Of a DNA stretch of 64,000 nucleotides, positions 17,635 to 28,053 are shown piece after piece. The notes beneath the pieces are model-generated. The model ran no database searches. It was not told the origin of the DNA and saw nothing but the letters and a program-made list of their open reading frames with translations. The DNA is from Zobellella denitrificans (GTDB taxonomy: Bacteria > Pseudomonadota > Gammaproteobacteria > Enterobacterales > Aeromonadaceae), in assembly GCF_002237365.1 (NCBI RefSeq), contig NZ_NMUO01000006.1, forward strand, positions 1 through 64,000. The letters run 5' to 3'. Within the stretch, counting starts at the first letter, position 1. Each line of letters opens with the position of its first letter. The position numbers were made by a program, and so were the translations under genes.

Positions 17635-17705
17635 AGGCAAGAATGGCCGCCTGTGTCGTTCAAGGCAACCCGGATTGCTTCAGGCTTCCAGCTTCTGGCT
17701 TAACG

Positions 17706-17930
17706 CTAAATGATGCGGTTTTCTTCCAGCATCTTGCGACGGGCTTCTTCCTTGGCCATCTTCTTCTTGCGGTTGTCGCACGGGTCCGGGCAGTCGCAGG
17801 CCTTTTCCACGCCGATACTGCCGAGGCCGCCACAGGAGCCGGAAATGGTCTTGCGCTGGACGATATAGCCGATGGCCATGGCGGCGATCACCAGGGCGAA
17901 GACTCCGAGCGTAATAAAGAAATACAGCAT
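17706..17930 (-). CDS. nqrM: Na+-NQR maturation protein NqrM
   Basis: NqrM is a small membrane protein needed to mature the Na+-translocating NADH:quinone reductase, probably by delivering iron for the site between NqrD and NqrE. The 74-residue protein has one transmembrane helix (about residues 2-23). It then has a Cys cluster (SCGGLGSIGVEKACDCPDPC, residues 32-51) and a charged C-terminal tail, exactly the family layout. Its start lies one base past the apbE stop, so it is the last gene of the nqr operon here. No terminator with a T-run was seen after it. Confidence 0.93.
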   Translation of the reverse strand: MLYFFITLGVFALVIAAMAIGYIVQRKTISGSCGGLGSIGVEKACDCPDPCDNRKKKMAKEEARRKMLEENRII

Positions 17931-17931
17931 A

Positions 17932-18966
17932 TCAACCTCTCAGATATTTCTCGAAGGCGCTGGACATGTCCACCCTGAAGCCTTCGTCGGTCTTGGTCAG
18001 CAGGTAGATGGCCAGGCGGTGCTCCTCGGCGAAGGCCAGGGCCCGCTCCGTGCCCATCACCTGCAGCGCCGTGGCCAGGGCATCCGCGATCATACAGGAG
18101 GGGTGAATCACTGTCACGGAAGCCAGCCGGTTGTCGATGGGGTGGCCGGTGGCCGGATCTATGGTATGGGACAACTGTTTGCCGTCCAGCTCATAGTAAT
18201 TGCGGTAGTCGCCCGAGGTGGCAATGCTGTTGTTGTCGAGCCCGACGACTTGCTGCACCGAGCCGGTTCCCGGCCCCGGTTTTTCCACCGCGATGCGCCA
18301 TTGCTGGCCCCGGGCGTTCAGCCCGGATACCCGCACTTCGCCGCCGATCTCCACCAGGTGGTTGGTCAGCCCCTCTTCCGCCAGGTATTCGGAAACCACG
18401 TCCACGCCAAAGCCCTTGGCGATGGCGGACAGATCCACATACAGGCCGGGCACGCTTTTCTGCAGGTATTCCCCCTTGTCATCGACCAGCACCCGCAGGT
18501 GCTGCAGGCCGGTTCGGGTGCGCACCTCGGCCAGTTGCTGCTCGCTCGGGATCCGCGTCGGCCGGGCATCGGGTCCGAAGCCCCAGAGGTTGACCAGGGG
18601 CCCCACGGTCACGTCCAGAACACCACCGGTCAGCCGCCCCTGCTGCAGGGCCGCGGTCACCACCCGGGCAGTATCGGCCGACACCGGGAAGGGGCTGTCG
18701 TCCGCATGGCGGTTGAAGCGGCTCAGCTCCGAGTCTTCCCGGTAGGTGGACATCTGATCGTTGACCAGCTCCAGCCGCCGATCGATCTCCGCCTGCAGCT
18801 CATGGGCCCGGGTTTCATCGGTTCCCACCACCTTGACCGAGTAATAGGTACCCATGGTGCTGCCGGTCAGATGGACTTGGGGTTGTTCGGAGCCCGCCGG
18901 TTGGCAGGCCGCCAATAAAAAGGCCAGCCCCAGGGGGGCCAGCCAGTTGCTTACAGGAAGTTTCAT
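17932..18966 (-). CDS. apbE: FAD:protein FMN transferase
   Basis: ApbE attaches FMN covalently to threonines in the SGAT motifs of NqrB and NqrC. The 344-residue protein has a signal peptide with lipobox LLAAC (Cys20), so it is probably a periplasm-facing lipoprotein. Family blocks include MGTYYSVKVV near 38, DVTVGPLVNLWGFGP near 118, YVDLSAIAKGFGVD near 175, IGGEVRVSG near 206 and SHTIDPATGHPI near 258. It lies 20 bp past nqrF and one base before nqrM, as expected for an accessory gene of the operon. Confidence 0.93.
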   Translation of the reverse strand: MKLPVSNWLAPLGLAFLLAACQPAGSEQPQVHLTGSTMGTYYSVKVVGTDETRAHELQAEIDRRLELVNDQMSTYREDSELSRFNRHADDSPFPVSADTARVVTAALQQGRLTGGVLDVTVGPLVNLWGFGPDARPTRIPSEQQLAEVRTRTGLQHLRVLVDDKGEYLQKSVPGLYVDLSAIAKGFGVDVVSEYLAEEGLTNHLVEIGGEVRVSGLNARGQQWRIAVEKPGPGTGSVQQVVGLDNNSIATSGDYRNYYELDGKQLSHTIDPATGHPIDNRLASVTVIHPSCMIADALATALQVMGTERALAFAEEHRLAIYLLTKTDEGFRVDMSSAFEKYLRG

Positions 18967-18986
18967 CAGTGTTTGACCACTATCTT

Positions 18987-20210
18987 TTAACCACCAAAGT
19001 CATCCAGCAGGATGTTGTCGTCTTCCACACCCAGGTTCTTGAGCATGTTGATCACGGCCGCGTTCATCACGGGCGGACCACACATGTAGTACTCGCAATC
19101 CTCGGGGGCGTCGTGATCCCGCAGGTAGTTCTCGTACAGCACGTTGTGGATGAAGCCGGTATAACCGGTCCAGTTGTCACCGGGCTGGGGATCGCTTAGT
19201 GCCACATGCCACTTGAAGTTGTCGAACTGCTCCTGCAGGCCGTCGAAGTCTTCCACGTAGAACATCTCGCGCTTGGAACGGGCACCGTACCAGAAGCTGA
19301 TCTTGCGCTTGGAGTGCAGGCGCTTGAGCTGATCGAAGATGTGTGAACGCATCGGCGCCATACCGGCACCACCACCGATAAACACCATCTCGGCATCGGT
19401 GTCCTTGGCGAAGAACTCGCCGAAGGGGCCGGAAATGGTGGCCTTGTCGCCGGGCTTCAGTGACCAGATATAGGAGGACATCTTGCCGGGAGGCGCGCTC
19501 CAGTTGCTGGGCGGCGGGGTCGCGATCCGCACGTTCAGCATGATGATGCCTTCTTCTTCCGGGTAGTTGGCCATGGAGTAGGCGCGGATGGTTTCCTCGT
19601 CTACCTTGGACTCCAGATCGAAGATCTTGAACTTGTCCCAGTCTTCCCGGTATTCCTCGGGCACGTCGAAGTCCTTGTACTTGACGTGGTGGGGCGGCGC
19701 CTCGATCTGGATGTAACCACCGGCACGGAAAGGCACGCTTTCGCCGTTGGGGATCTTGAGCTTGAGTTCCTTGATGAAGGTGGCCTTGTTATCGTTGGAG
19801 ATAACTTCGCAGTCCCACTTCTTGATGCCGAACACTTCTTCCGGCAGCTCGATCTTCATGTCGCTCTTGACGTTCACCTGGCAGGACAGGCGCTCGCCGT
19901 GGCGCGCTTCGCGCTTGGAGATGTGATCCAGCTCGGTGGGCAGGATTTCACCGCCCCCCTCGATCACGCGCACCCGGCACTGGCCGCAGGAGCCACCGCC
20001 ACCACAGGCAGAAGACACGAAGATACCGTTGGCGGCCAGGGCGCCCAGCAGCTTGACGCCGGCACCGGAGGTGATCGCCTTTTCGGGATCGTCGTTGATG
20101 CTGATAGTCACATCCCCTTCCGCGACCAGCTTGGACTTGGCAAACAGGATAATGCTTACCAGGACCAGCACGATCACGGTGAACATGACCACGCCTAGAA
20201 TGATTTCCAT
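18987..20210 (-). CDS. nqrF: Na+-NQR subunit F (NADH dehydrogenase, 2Fe-2S/FAD)
   Basis: NqrF is the electron entry subunit. It oxidises NADH through FAD and passes electrons to a 2Fe-2S centre. The 407-residue protein has one N-terminal transmembrane helix (about 3-25) and a ferredoxin domain with [12 protein letters not shown] (about residues 69-80) and a later Cys near 111. It also has an FAD-binding [11 protein letters not shown] motif, [13 protein letters not shown] near 275 and the C-terminal NADH site [11 protein letters not shown]. It is the sixth gene of the operon, 26 bp after nqrE. Confidence 0.96.
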   Translation of the reverse strand: MEIILGVVMFTVIVLVLVSIILFAKSKLVAEGDVTISINDDPEKAITSGAGVKLLGALAANGIFVSSACGGGGSCGQCRVRVIEGGGEILPTELDHISKREARHGERLSCQVNVKSDMKIELPEEVFGIKKWDCEVISNDNKATFIKELKLKIPNGESVPFRAGGYIQIEAPPHHVKYKDFDVPEEYREDWDKFKIFDLESKVDEETIRAYSMANYPEEEGIIMLNVRIATPPPSNWSAPPGKMSSYIWSLKPGDKATISGPFGEFFAKDTDAEMVFIGGGAGMAPMRSHIFDQLKRLHSKRKISFWYGARSKREMFYVEDFDGLQEQFDNFKWHVALSDPQPGDNWTGYTGFIHNVLYENYLRDHDAPEDCEYYMCGPPVMNAAVINMLKNLGVEDDNILLDDFGG

Positions 20211-20236
20211 CGATTATTCCTTTTCCGTCACTGGGT

Positions 20237-20833
20237 TTACAGAGAAATGCCAGAGAAAGACATGAAGCCGAGGGCCATCAGGCCGGCGGAAATAAAGGTG
20301 ATCCCCAGGCCACGCAGGCCATCGGGCACATCCGCATACTTCATCTTCTCACGCAAACCGGCCAGGGCCACGATCGCCAGCATCCAGCCGATACCGGAAC
20401 CGAAGCCGTAGACAATGGACTCGGCGAAGTTGTAGTCCCGCTGTACCATGAAGGACACGCCGCCGAAGATGGCGCAGTTCACGGTGATCAGTGGCAGGAA
20501 GATCCCCAGCGCGTTGTAGAGCGCGGGGAAAAACTTGTCCAGGGTCATCTCCAGGATCTGCACCAGCGCTGCGATTACCCCGATAAAGGTAATGAAGTTC
20601 AGGAAGCTCAGATCCACCCCGGGCGCCAGGGCGCCATCCTTGAGGATGAAGTTGTAGATGAGGTTGTTGACCGGCACCGAAATGGTCAGTACCACGGTCA
20701 CCGCCACCCCCAGGCCGAAGGAGGTTTTCACCTTCTTGGACACCGCCAGGAAGGTACACATCCCCAGGAAGAAGGCCAGCGCCAGGTTCTCGATAAAGAC
20801 GGCGCGGACAAACAGACTCAGAAAATGTTCCAT
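20237..20833 (-). CDS. nqrE: Na+-NQR subunit E
   Basis: NqrE is a six-helix membrane subunit homologous to NqrD and RnfA. It helps form the sodium path and the intramembrane iron site. The 198-residue protein is highly conserved, with blocks such as [18 protein letters not shown] (carrying a conserved Cys), PVNNLIYNF and [12 protein letters not shown] (a second conserved Cys). The start at 20833 is set by homology and by the GGAG sequence before it; the open frame continues upstream into nqrD. Its ATG lies one base from the nqrD stop. Confidence 0.96.
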   Translation of the reverse strand: MEHFLSLFVRAVFIENLALAFFLGMCTFLAVSKKVKTSFGLGVAVTVVLTISVPVNNLIYNFILKDGALAPGVDLSFLNFITFIGVIAALVQILEMTLDKFFPALYNALGIFLPLITVNCAIFGGVSFMVQRDYNFAESIVYGFGSGIGWMLAIVALAGLREKMKYADVPDGLRGLGITFISAGLMALGFMSFSGISL

Positions 20834-20834
20834 G

Positions 20835-21459
<625 letters not shown>

Positions 21460-21467
<8 letters not shown>

Positions 21468-22239
21468 TGTTCAGCTCTCCTTCACGAATCTTGGCCAGGA
21501 AAGGACCGAAGCCCTTGGGACCCATCCAGAATTCAAAGGTGTGTTGCACGCCGTTGGAGGTCAGGGTGGCGCCGGACAGGCCGTCCACACCGTGCTCGGA
21601 TCCTTCGGGCGCACCGCCCTTGACCACCCGCAGCGCCGGCTGGCCGTTGCCGTCGAACAGGTGCTTGCCGACGAACTGGGCGCGCCAGTTGGGGTTTTCA
21701 ATTTCACCGCCGAGTCCGGGAGTTTCCCCCTGCTCGTAGTAGGTGATGCCCTTGATGGTGTTGCCGTCCGGGGCGACCGCGACGAAGGCGTACATGGTGG
21801 ACCACAGGCCCTGGCCGTGTACCGGCAGGATAATGCTGTCCAGCTCGCCGTTCTCGTCCTTGGCCAGGTACACCGGCGCCAGGTTGGCGCGGCGGCGGAT
21901 GCCGGCCGGGTCTTCATCGCTGCTCAGGCGGATGCTGGCATTCGGATCCTTGGCGGCATTGCGCTGGTTGTATCCCTCTACCGGCAGGTCGGAGAACTCG
22001 CCGGTATCCAGGTCCACCAGGCGGGCCTCGATAAAGCGGGCATAGCTCTCTTCCACCGCCCGGGCGGAGCTGGCATCGAAACCGGCCACGCTGACGATGT
22101 TGCTTTGCACATCCAGTACCTGGTTGCGCTGTTGGATCGGCTTCAGTCCCACGGCGGCGACGGACACCACTATGGAGCAGACCAGGCAGAGTCCGCCGAT
22201 CACGGCAAAGGTTCTGCCCATTGTTTCTTTCTTAGCCAC
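21460..22239 (-). CDS. nqrC: Na+-NQR subunit C (covalent FMN)
   Basis: NqrC carries a covalently bound FMN on the periplasmic side. The 259-residue protein has an N-terminal transmembrane helix (about 10-30) and the flavinylation motif [14 protein letters not shown] near residue 225, whose Thr is the attachment site for Apb[17 protein letters not shown] near 170 is another conserved block. It overlaps nqrB and nqrD by eight bases each. The flavin transferase needed for maturation is encoded in the same operon. Confidence 0.96.
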
Positions 22240-23470
22240 GAGCCAGCCTCCGTTTGATATTGGCCTGCACCACGAAGTGGTCGAACAAGGGAGCGAACAG
22301 GTTGGCGAACAGGATGGCCAGCATCATGCCTTCGGGGAAGGCCGGGTTGGCCACGCGGATCAGCACCACCATGACACCGATAAGGGCGCCGTACCACCAT
22401 TTACCCTTGTTGGTAAAGGAGGCGGACACCGGATCGGTGGCCATGAACATCATGCCGAAGGCGAAGCCACCCAGAACCAGGTGCCAGTGCCAGGGCATGG
22501 AGAACATGGGGTTGGTGTCGGAGCCGACGACGTTGAACAGGGTCGCGGTCAGCACCATGCCGATCATCACGCCGGCGACGATGCGCCAGGAAGCGATGCC
22601 CAGGTAGATGATAAAGAAACCACCGATCAAAATGGCCAGGGTGGAGACCTCGCCGATGGAACCCTGCATGTTGCCGATAAAGGCGTCCATCCAGCTGATG
22701 GCGGCGCCGGTGTTCACGTCCAGCAGCGCGGCCTGGCCGCCTGCGGCCCACTGGCCCAGGGCGGTGGCGCCGGAGAAGCCGTCGACCGCGGTCCAGACCG
22801 CGTCGCCGGAGATCTCGGCCGGGTAGGCGAAGAACAGGAAGGCCCGTCCCGCCAGGGCGGGGTTGAGGAAGTTCTTGCCGGTACCGCCGAAGATTTCCTT
22901 GGCCATGACCACGCCGAAGGTGATACCCAGGGCGGCCTGCCACAGGGGCAGGGTGGCGGGCACGATCAGGGCGAACAGCACAGAGGTGACGAAGAAGCCT
23001 TCGTTCACTTCGTGCTTGCGCACGGTGGCGAACAGCACTTCCCAGAAACCACCCACCACGAACACGGTCAGGTAGATGGGCAGGAAGTAGGTGGCGCCCA
23101 GCAGCAGCTTGCTGCCCCAGCCGGCGCCTTCACCCAGGGTTGCCCCCAGGCCCTGGGCCAGGCCATAGCGCCAGTTGCCGTCGATCACCGCGGCCAGATC
23201 GGCCGGGCTGTACATGCTGGTCAGGGCCGCGATGGCCTGGCCGCCGGCGTTGTACATGCCGAAGAACATGGCCGGGAAGGTCGCCATCCACACCATGATC
23301 ATGATGCGCTTCAGATCGATGCTGTCGCGCACATGGGAGGCGTTGCGGGTCACCATGCCCGGGGTGTAGAGCACGGTCGCCACCGCTTCGTACAGGGCGT
23401 AAAACTTCTCGTACTTACCACCCGGCTCGAAATGGTGTTCGATCTTTTCCAGAGTGTGCTTCAAACTCAT
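22232..23470 (-). CDS. nqrB: Na+-NQR subunit B (covalent FMN, sodium path)
   Basis: NqrB is the largest membrane subunit, with about ten helices. It holds a covalent FMN and riboflavin and takes part in sodium pumping and quinone reduction. The 412-residue protein has the flavinylation motif [11 protein letters not shown] near residue 232 and the highly conserved [19 protein letters not shown] near 40. [19 protein letters not shown] lies near 195. The start follows nqrA by five bases and the end overlaps nqrC. Confidence 0.96.
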   Translation of the reverse strand: MSLKHTLEKIEHHFEPGGKYEKFYALYEAVATVLYTPGMVTRNASHVRDSIDLKRIMIMVWMATFPAMFFGMYNAGGQAIAALTSMYSPADLAAVIDGNWRYGLAQGLGATLGEGAGWGSKLLLGATYFLPIYLTVFVVGGFWEVLFATVRKHEVNEGFFVTSVLFALIVPATLPLWQAALGITFGVVMAKEIFGGTGKNFLNPALAGRAFLFFAYPAEISGDAVWTAVDGFSGATALGQWAAGGQAALLDVNTGAAISWMDAFIGNMQGSIGEVSTLAILIGGFFIIYLGIASWRIVAGVMIGMVLTATLFNVVGSDTNPMFSMPWHWHLVLGGFAFGMMFMATDPVSASFTNKGKWWYGALIGVMVVLIRVANPAFPEGMMLAILFANLFAPLFDHFVVQANIKRRLARG

Positions 23471-23475
23471 TTCAC

Positions 23476-24819
23476 TTAGCCCTCTAGCTCAATCTTGGTC
23501 AGACACTGACGCAGTACCTGGCCGTAATCGTACTTGCCCGGGCACACATAGGTGCACAGCGCCAGATCTTCTTCGTCCAGCTCCAGGCAGCCCATGGTCT
23601 GGGCGCTGTCGGTATCGCCGGACAGCAGATCACGCAGCAGCAGGGTGGGCAGGAGATCCAGCGGCATGACGCGCTCGTAGTTGCCGATCGGCACCATGGC
23701 ACGGCTGGAGCCGTTGGTGGTGGTGGTCAGATCGAACAGCTTGCCCTTGGCCAGGTGGCTCAGGTAGGCGCGGGTCACGGAGAACTTGTTGGCGCCCGGC
23801 GCCAGCCAGCCCATGAACTCCTTGTCGCGGCCTTCCTTCAGCACCGACACCTGCAGGTGATAGCGGCCCAGGTAGGCATGGGGACCGTTGGCGGTGGTGC
23901 CGGACAGCACCGAGCCGGAAATGACACGATTTTCCCCGTTCTGCAGTTCGCCGGCGGTCAGCTCGTCGAGGGAGGCGCCGATACGGGTGCGCAGCAGGCG
24001 CGGCTTCTGCACCACGGGACCACCCAGGGCCACCACCCGGTCGGTGAACAGCTCACCGCTGGTGAACAGCTTGCCGAAGGCGATGACGTCCTGGTAGTTG
24101 ATGTACCAGACCACCTTGCCCGGAACGACAGGATCGATAAAGTGAATGTGGGTGCCCGGCAGACCGGCGGGATGCACGCCCACGAAGACGTGTTCCTTGA
24201 TGTTGTCGGCCTGGGCCTGGGGCAGGCTGCCTTCTCCCTTGCACACGTGCACCTGGCCATCGGTCAGGCGGCTCAGCACCTGCAGACCATCGGTAAACGC
24301 CTGGGCGTTTTCCTTGATGATCAGTTCGGCGTTGGCACAGAGGGGGTTGGAGTCCATGGCGGTCACAAAGATGGAACGCGGAGCGGAGTCGACGGCAGGC
24401 ACCTTGCTGAAGGGACGGGTGCGCAGGGCGGTCCACATGCCGGACTCAACCAGCTGCTCTTTGACGGTGTCACGTTCCAGTTTGGACAGTTCGGCGGAAG
24501 AATATTTTGAAAAAGTAATCTGCTCTTCGCTGTCATCGACGGCAATCACGACCGATTGCAGTACACGTTTGGCGCCACGGTTGATTTCAACCACTGTTCC
24601 GGCGGCGGGAGCTGTGAACTTAACGCCAGGATTCTTCTTGTCCTCGAAGATCACCTGACCTTTTTTGACGCGGTCCTCTACCTTGACATACATGGTAGGG
24701 CGCATGCCCACATACTCTTCGCCCAGCGTAGCAACGCGCTTGATGGCAGGACCATCGTAGATTACTTGCTCTGGGGCCCCGGAGATCGGGAGGTCCAGTC
24801 CTTTTTTAATTGTAATCAT
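23476..24819 (-). CDS. nqrA: Na+-NQR subunit A
   Basis: NqrA is the peripheral cytosolic subunit associated with the quinone site and is the first gene of the operon. The 447-residue protein begins [15 protein letters not shown] and carries [23 protein letters not shown] and [18 protein letters not shown] near residues 35-75. [13 protein letters not shown] follows near 140. I place the start at the ATG at 24819 by homology ([12 protein letters not shown]); an in-frame GTG twelve bases upstream is possible. The ribosome-binding site is weak in either case. Confidence 0.95.
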   Translation of the reverse strand: MITIKKGLDLPISGAPEQVIYDGPAIKRVATLGEEYVGMRPTMYVKVEDRVKKGQVIFEDKKNPGVKFTAPAAGTVVEINRGAKRVLQSVVIAVDDSEEQITFSKYSSAELSKLERDTVKEQLVESGMWTALRTRPFSKVPAVDSAPRSIFVTAMDSNPLCANAELIIKENAQAFTDGLQVLSRLTDGQVHVCKGEGSLPQAQADNIKEHVFVGVHPAGLPGTHIHFIDPVVPGKVVWYINYQDVIAFGKLFTSGELFTDRVVALGGPVVQKPRLLRTRIGASLDELTAGELQNGENRVISGSVLSGTTANGPHAYLGRYHLQVSVLKEGRDKEFMGWLAPGANKFSVTRAYLSHLAKGKLFDLTTTTNGSSRAMVPIGNYERVMPLDLLPTLLLRDLLSGDTDSAQTMGCLELDEEDLALCTYVCPGKYDYGQVLRQCLTKIELEG

Positions 24820-25194
24820 ACTCACTTGCACTACTTGTTAGGGGAAGACAGGTACTTGCCATGTCAGACATGACAACATGCTGATGAGTCGCTACCGGCC
24901 TGCCTCTATCGTCTTGGCAACAGCGTGACTACAGTCCGGTAACATCCAGCCCGATATAAAAGGCGCATAATTCTAGCACTTTTAACGCGACGGCTGCCAT
25001 GGCAATTACCAAAAATTACCGCCTGTTTCGCCAAAAACGACGGGGCCACGCACCGGGCAAGCAAGAATAACGCCATGATATTCGGCCAGTTATTATGCCT
25101 TGGTCGAAGATGACTCAGCTCCACTTGGAGCCCACCCCATCATGATGTCGGAGCCGGCGGGCAACAACACCGTCAAGCCCGGGCAACATGGTCT
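24820..25194. other. nqr operon upstream region, no gene seen
   Basis: These 375 bp lie between nqrA (leftward) and the 3' end of the BolA-like gene (also leftward), so the nqr promoter must be here. A TAGAAT hexamer read on the minus strand near 24974 could be a -10 element, but I could not assign a convincing -35. Short ORFs here have no coding character. No repeat of the A-G family is present. Confidence 0.35.
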
Positions 25195-25512
25195 TCAGGC
25201 CGACACGCCGCCCTGGCCACGGCAGGCGGGGCTGTCCGGTACTCCGCCCCGGGCCTGCCACTCGGCCGGGGTCAGGGTGTGCAGCGCCAGGGCATGGACG
25301 CCGCCCGCCAGCTCCTCGGCCAGCAGGCTGTTCAACAGCCGGTGCCGGGCCAGCAGGCGCTGGCCCTCGAAGCGGTCGCTCACCACCACCAGCTTGAAAT
25401 GGGTTTCCGAGCCGGGGGCCACCCGGTGCATATAGCTTTCATTGATCACTTCCAGATGCTGGGGGGCGAGGGCCTTTTGCACCTTGCGTTCTATGGCGGC
25501 TTGTATGGACAT
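25195..25512 (-). CDS. BolA family protein
   Basis: This 105-residue BolA-like protein may act with monothiol glutaredoxin in iron-sulfur trafficking or as a morphology/stress regulator. The N-terminal helix (IQAAIERKVQKALAPQHLEVINES) leads into the class II KH-like fold motif HFKLVVVSDRFEGQRLLARHRLLNSLL (residues 39-65), with the conserved His and RH pair. The C-terminal segment LAGGVHALALHTLTPAEW matches BolA. The start at 25512 is set by homology. It is longer and nearer to BolA than to IbaG. The pair of neighbours (nqr downstream, alkB upstream) gives no functional clue. Confidence 0.85.
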   Translation of the reverse strand: MSIQAAIERKVQKALAPQHLEVINESYMHRVAPGSETHFKLVVVSDRFEGQRLLARHRLLNSLLAEELAGGVHALALHTLTPAEWQARGGVPDSPACRGQGGVSA

Positions 25513-25529
25513 AATCGACTCCTGGTATT

Positions 25530-25595
25530 GTGAGGGGTAAGGGGTATGCGTGAGGAAGGCGGGGTGTGGAGTGACCCTCACGCCTACCCCCTCAC
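25530..25595. repeat. Imperfect inverted repeat of GTGAGG-type motifs
   Basis: A G-rich arm (25530-25555) made of GTGAGG-like units is complementary to a C-rich arm (25575-25595) that reaches the alkB stop codon. There is no T-run, so it is not a textbook terminator. Similar motif clusters occur at about 130-165, 16438-16462 and 32555-32602. Confidence 0.5.
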
Positions 25596-26194
25596 TCTTC
25601 ACGGCCCTGGGGCGGCAGATAACGGAAGGTCAGGTTGATCCGTACCTCGGTCACGCCGGCCATCCTGGGCAGGGCATGCTGCCAATGATGCTGCATTTCG
25701 CCCGCCATCACCAGCAGGCTGCCATGGTCGAGCATCAGCTCGCGCCGCTCGCCGCCGCCATGGCGCAGCAGGAAGCGGCGGCCGGCGCCCAGGCTGACCG
25801 AGGCGATCAGCGGATCGGGGCCGAGTTCGGGTTCGTCGTCCGCGTGCCAGCCCATGCTGTCCCGGCCGTCCCGATACAGGTTGAGCAGCACCCCGTTGAA
25901 GGGCCGCTCGCACAGGGCTTCCAGCCGCCGCCTCATCTCGGCCACCAGCGGATGCCAGGGTTCGGGCGCACGGGTACGGCCCGAGTAACGATAGGCCGCC
26001 TCCCCCATCCAGCAGGACAGGCGGGGTTCGTCCAGCTCGCGCCCGAACAGCCGGAGCCGGTGCTGCCGCCAGGGGATCTCCCGCCCGAGTTGCGCCAGCC
26101 AGGCGTCCGCCTCGGCGGCGAAGGCCCCGGGCCACCACAACAGGCGTCCGCCGCTCAGTTCTATCCACTCGGGTGCCCCACCCCACAAGCCCAT
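25592..26194 (-). CDS. AlkB-like alpha-ketoglutarate-dependent DNA/RNA demethylase
   Basis: This Fe(II)/2-oxoglutarate dioxygenase reverses alkylation damage by oxidative demethylation. The 200-residue protein has the double-stranded beta-helix iron ligands His117-x-Asp119 (GWHADDE) and His173 (WQHALPR). The 2-oxoglutarate arginines lie in RINLTFR (residues 185-191). ASVSLGAGRRFLLRH near 131 is also conserved. The compact form and NLYRDGRDSMGWHADDE block are closer to the ALKBH2/3-like bacterial subgroup than to E. coli AlkB. I chose the start at 26194 because a GGAGGG sequence lies nine bases upstream; the ORF extends 18 codons further. Confidence 0.88.
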   Translation of the reverse strand: MGLWGGAPEWIELSGGRLLWWPGAFAAEADAWLAQLGREIPWRQHRLRLFGRELDEPRLSCWMGEAAYRYSGRTRAPEPWHPLVAEMRRRLEALCERPFNGVLLNLYRDGRDSMGWHADDEPELGPDPLIASVSLGAGRRFLLRHGGGERRELMLDHGSLLVMAGEMQHHWQHALPRMAGVTEVRINLTFRYLPPQGREE

Positions 26195-26256
26195 GCTGCT
26201 TTTCCCTCCCGAGCTGTTAAAATGCCCCTTTTTTGCTATTCGGGCCATCCATCGTT

Positions 26257-27393
26257 ATGAATCATCACTTTCCCCTGCCCCAGGGCGGCGAGCTGATACT
26301 GCACCGCTACCCCCGCCACGCCCAGCACGGCCTGCAGGCCTGGGACGCAGCCGATGAATATATCATGAACGAGCTGGCCTCACAGGAATGGGACCGGCAA
26401 GCCCCGCTGCTGATCGTCAACGACGGCTGCGGCGCCCTCACCCTTGCCCTGCACCACCTCAAGCCCTGGGCCATGACCGACTCCCGGGTAGCCGAGCTGG
26501 CCCTCAACGCCAACGCCATGGACAACGGCCTGGCGCCCGACTGGCAGTCGCTCGACAGCCTGGCGCCCTGGCCCGAGCAACCCGGGCTGGTGCTGCTCAA
26601 ACTGCCCAAGACCAAGGCCCTGCTGGAGTACCAGCTGGCCGCCCTGAGCCGGGTGGCGGGCCCGCAAACCCGTGTCATTGCCGGCGCCAAGGCCAGGGAT
26701 ATCCACAGCTCCACCCTGGCGCTGTTCGAACAGTACCTGGGGCCCACCCGCACCAGCTTGGCCTGGAAGAAGGCCCGCCTTATCTTCTGCACCCCGGACC
26801 CGGCCAGGGCCCCCTCCCCCCTGCCGCCCCCCCTGGCCTGGCCGCTGGACGGCACCGGCTTTACCATTTATAACCACGCCAACGTGTTTTCCCGCGCCGG
26901 CCTGGATATCGGCGCCCGCTTTATGCTCGAGCACCTGCCGAGCGATCATCAGGGCCGGATCATCGATCTGGGCTGCGGCAACGGCGTACTGGGGCTGATG
27001 ACCCTGGCCCGCAATCCCCAGGCACGGGTCTGCTTCGTGGATGAGTCCCATATGGCCATCGCCAGCGCCCGGCTGAACCTGGAGCACAACCTGCCCGGGG
27101 CGATGGAGCGCGCCCGCTTTATGGTCAACAACTGTCTCGAGGGCCTGACGGCCGACAGCGCCGATCTGGTGCTGTGCAACCCGCCCTTCCACCAGCAGCA
27201 GGCGATCACCGATCATATCGCCTGGCAGATGTTCGTGGACGCCAAACGGGTGCTGCGCCGGGGCGGCGAGCTGCTGCTGGTGGCCAACCGCCACCTCGAT
27301 TACCATCAGAAGCTGAAGCGGCTGTTCGGTAATCAGCGGGTAGTGGCATCCAATCGCAAATTCGTTATCCTGAGAGCCATTAAAACCCCTTAA
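26257..27393 (+). CDS. rlmG: 23S rRNA (guanine-1835-N2)-methyltransferase
   Basis: RlmG methylates G1835 of 23S rRNA using S-adenosylmethionine. The 378-residue protein has a degenerate N-terminal methyltransferase-like domain and a catalytic C-terminal domain. The latter carries the SAM motif IIDLGCGNGVLGL near residue 230 and catalytic NPPFHQQ near 308. Blocks such as LKLPKTKALLEYQLAAL and GAKARDIHSSTL match RlmG rather than its paralogue RsmC. The start at 26257 gives the E. coli length exactly. It is divergent from alkB and 12 bp from the yajG-like lipoprotein, so those two are probably cotranscribed. Confidence 0.93.
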   Translation: MNHHFPLPQGGELILHRYPRHAQHGLQAWDAADEYIMNELASQEWDRQAPLLIVNDGCGALTLALHHLKPWAMTDSRVAELALNANAMDNGLAPDWQSLDSLAPWPEQPGLVLLKLPKTKALLEYQLAALSRVAGPQTRVIAGAKARDIHSSTLALFEQYLGPTRTSLAWKKARLIFCTPDPARAPSPLPPPLAWPLDGTGFTIYNHANVFSRAGLDIGARFMLEHLPSDHQGRIIDLGCGNGVLGLMTLARNPQARVCFVDESHMAIASARLNLEHNLPGAMERARFMVNNCLEGLTADSADLVLCNPPFHQQQAITDHIAWQMFVDAKRVLRRGGELLLVANRHLDYHQKLKRLFGNQRVVASNRKFVILRAIKTP

Positions 27394-27405
27394 GGAAGCC
27401 TGTAG

Positions 27406-27984
27406 ATGAAATCCATGAAATGGTTAACCGCCATCATTCTGACCCTGGGTTTGAGCGCCTGTGCCAGCTATTATCCCATCGCCGTCGACGTCAGCCCTTC
27501 TGCCCAGGTCGGCGGCGGCGTCTATCGCGGCCAGTCGGTCGCCCTGAGCAGCAGTGACGCGCGCGCCAACGACTTTATCATCCAGATAGAGCAGCAGAGC
27601 AAATCCCCGGTGGTGGTCGGCGCCAGCAACAACCTGCGCATCCAGCTGGAGCAGGCCCTGGCACAGGGCCTGAGCACCCAGGGCGCCTTTATCGAACAGG
27701 GTGCCGGCACCCGCGTCAACCTGCAGTTGCAGGAGGTACTGGCCCGGGTGATCCGCGGCCATATCAGCTACGACGTGGTCCAGCAACTGCGCCTGCAGCT
27801 GACCCTGGAGCGCAACGGCCGCACCATGACCAAGCAGTACCGCCGCAGCGCCCAGGAGGAATTCCCCGGTCGCCTGCACCCCGAGCTGGACAAGGTGAAG
27901 GAAGCCCTGAACAAGCAGCTGTCGTTGCTGGTGCAGGACATGCTGGCCGATCGCGACGTACAGAATTTTATCAGCGGCAACTGA
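27406..27984 (+). CDS. yajG: YajG family lipoprotein
   Basis: This 192-residue envelope lipoprotein has a signal peptide ending in lipobox LGLSAC (Cys19) and a mature domain with the YajG pattern. Conserved blocks include SVALSSSDARANDFIIQI near 50, a central LRIQLEQALAQGL helix and QYRRSAQEEFPGRLHPELDKVKEALNKQLS in the last third. The function is unknown. In enterics yajG lies next to ampG, and here too ampG follows two genes later, which supports the call. Confidence 0.88.
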   Translation: MKSMKWLTAIILTLGLSACASYYPIAVDVSPSAQVGGGVYRGQSVALSSSDARANDFIIQIEQQSKSPVVVGASNNLRIQLEQALAQGLSTQGAFIEQGAGTRVNLQLQEVLARVIRGHISYDVVQQLRLQLTLERNGRTMTKQYRRSAQEEFPGRLHPELDKVKEALNKQLSLLVQDMLADRDVQNFISGN

Positions 27985-28053
27985 GTCATCGCTGTCCCCG
28001 CAGCGGCATCATGGCCCGGGCTTCGCCGCCCGGGCCTGGGGCAAGGAGAACAT

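Noticed and set aside
1224-17684. Similar 17-base strings before aroG (about 1224) and near nqrM (about 17664), GCAACCC-GATTGCTT
   Set aside because: Only one short match with a mismatch, and no shared flanks or symmetry. It could be chance.
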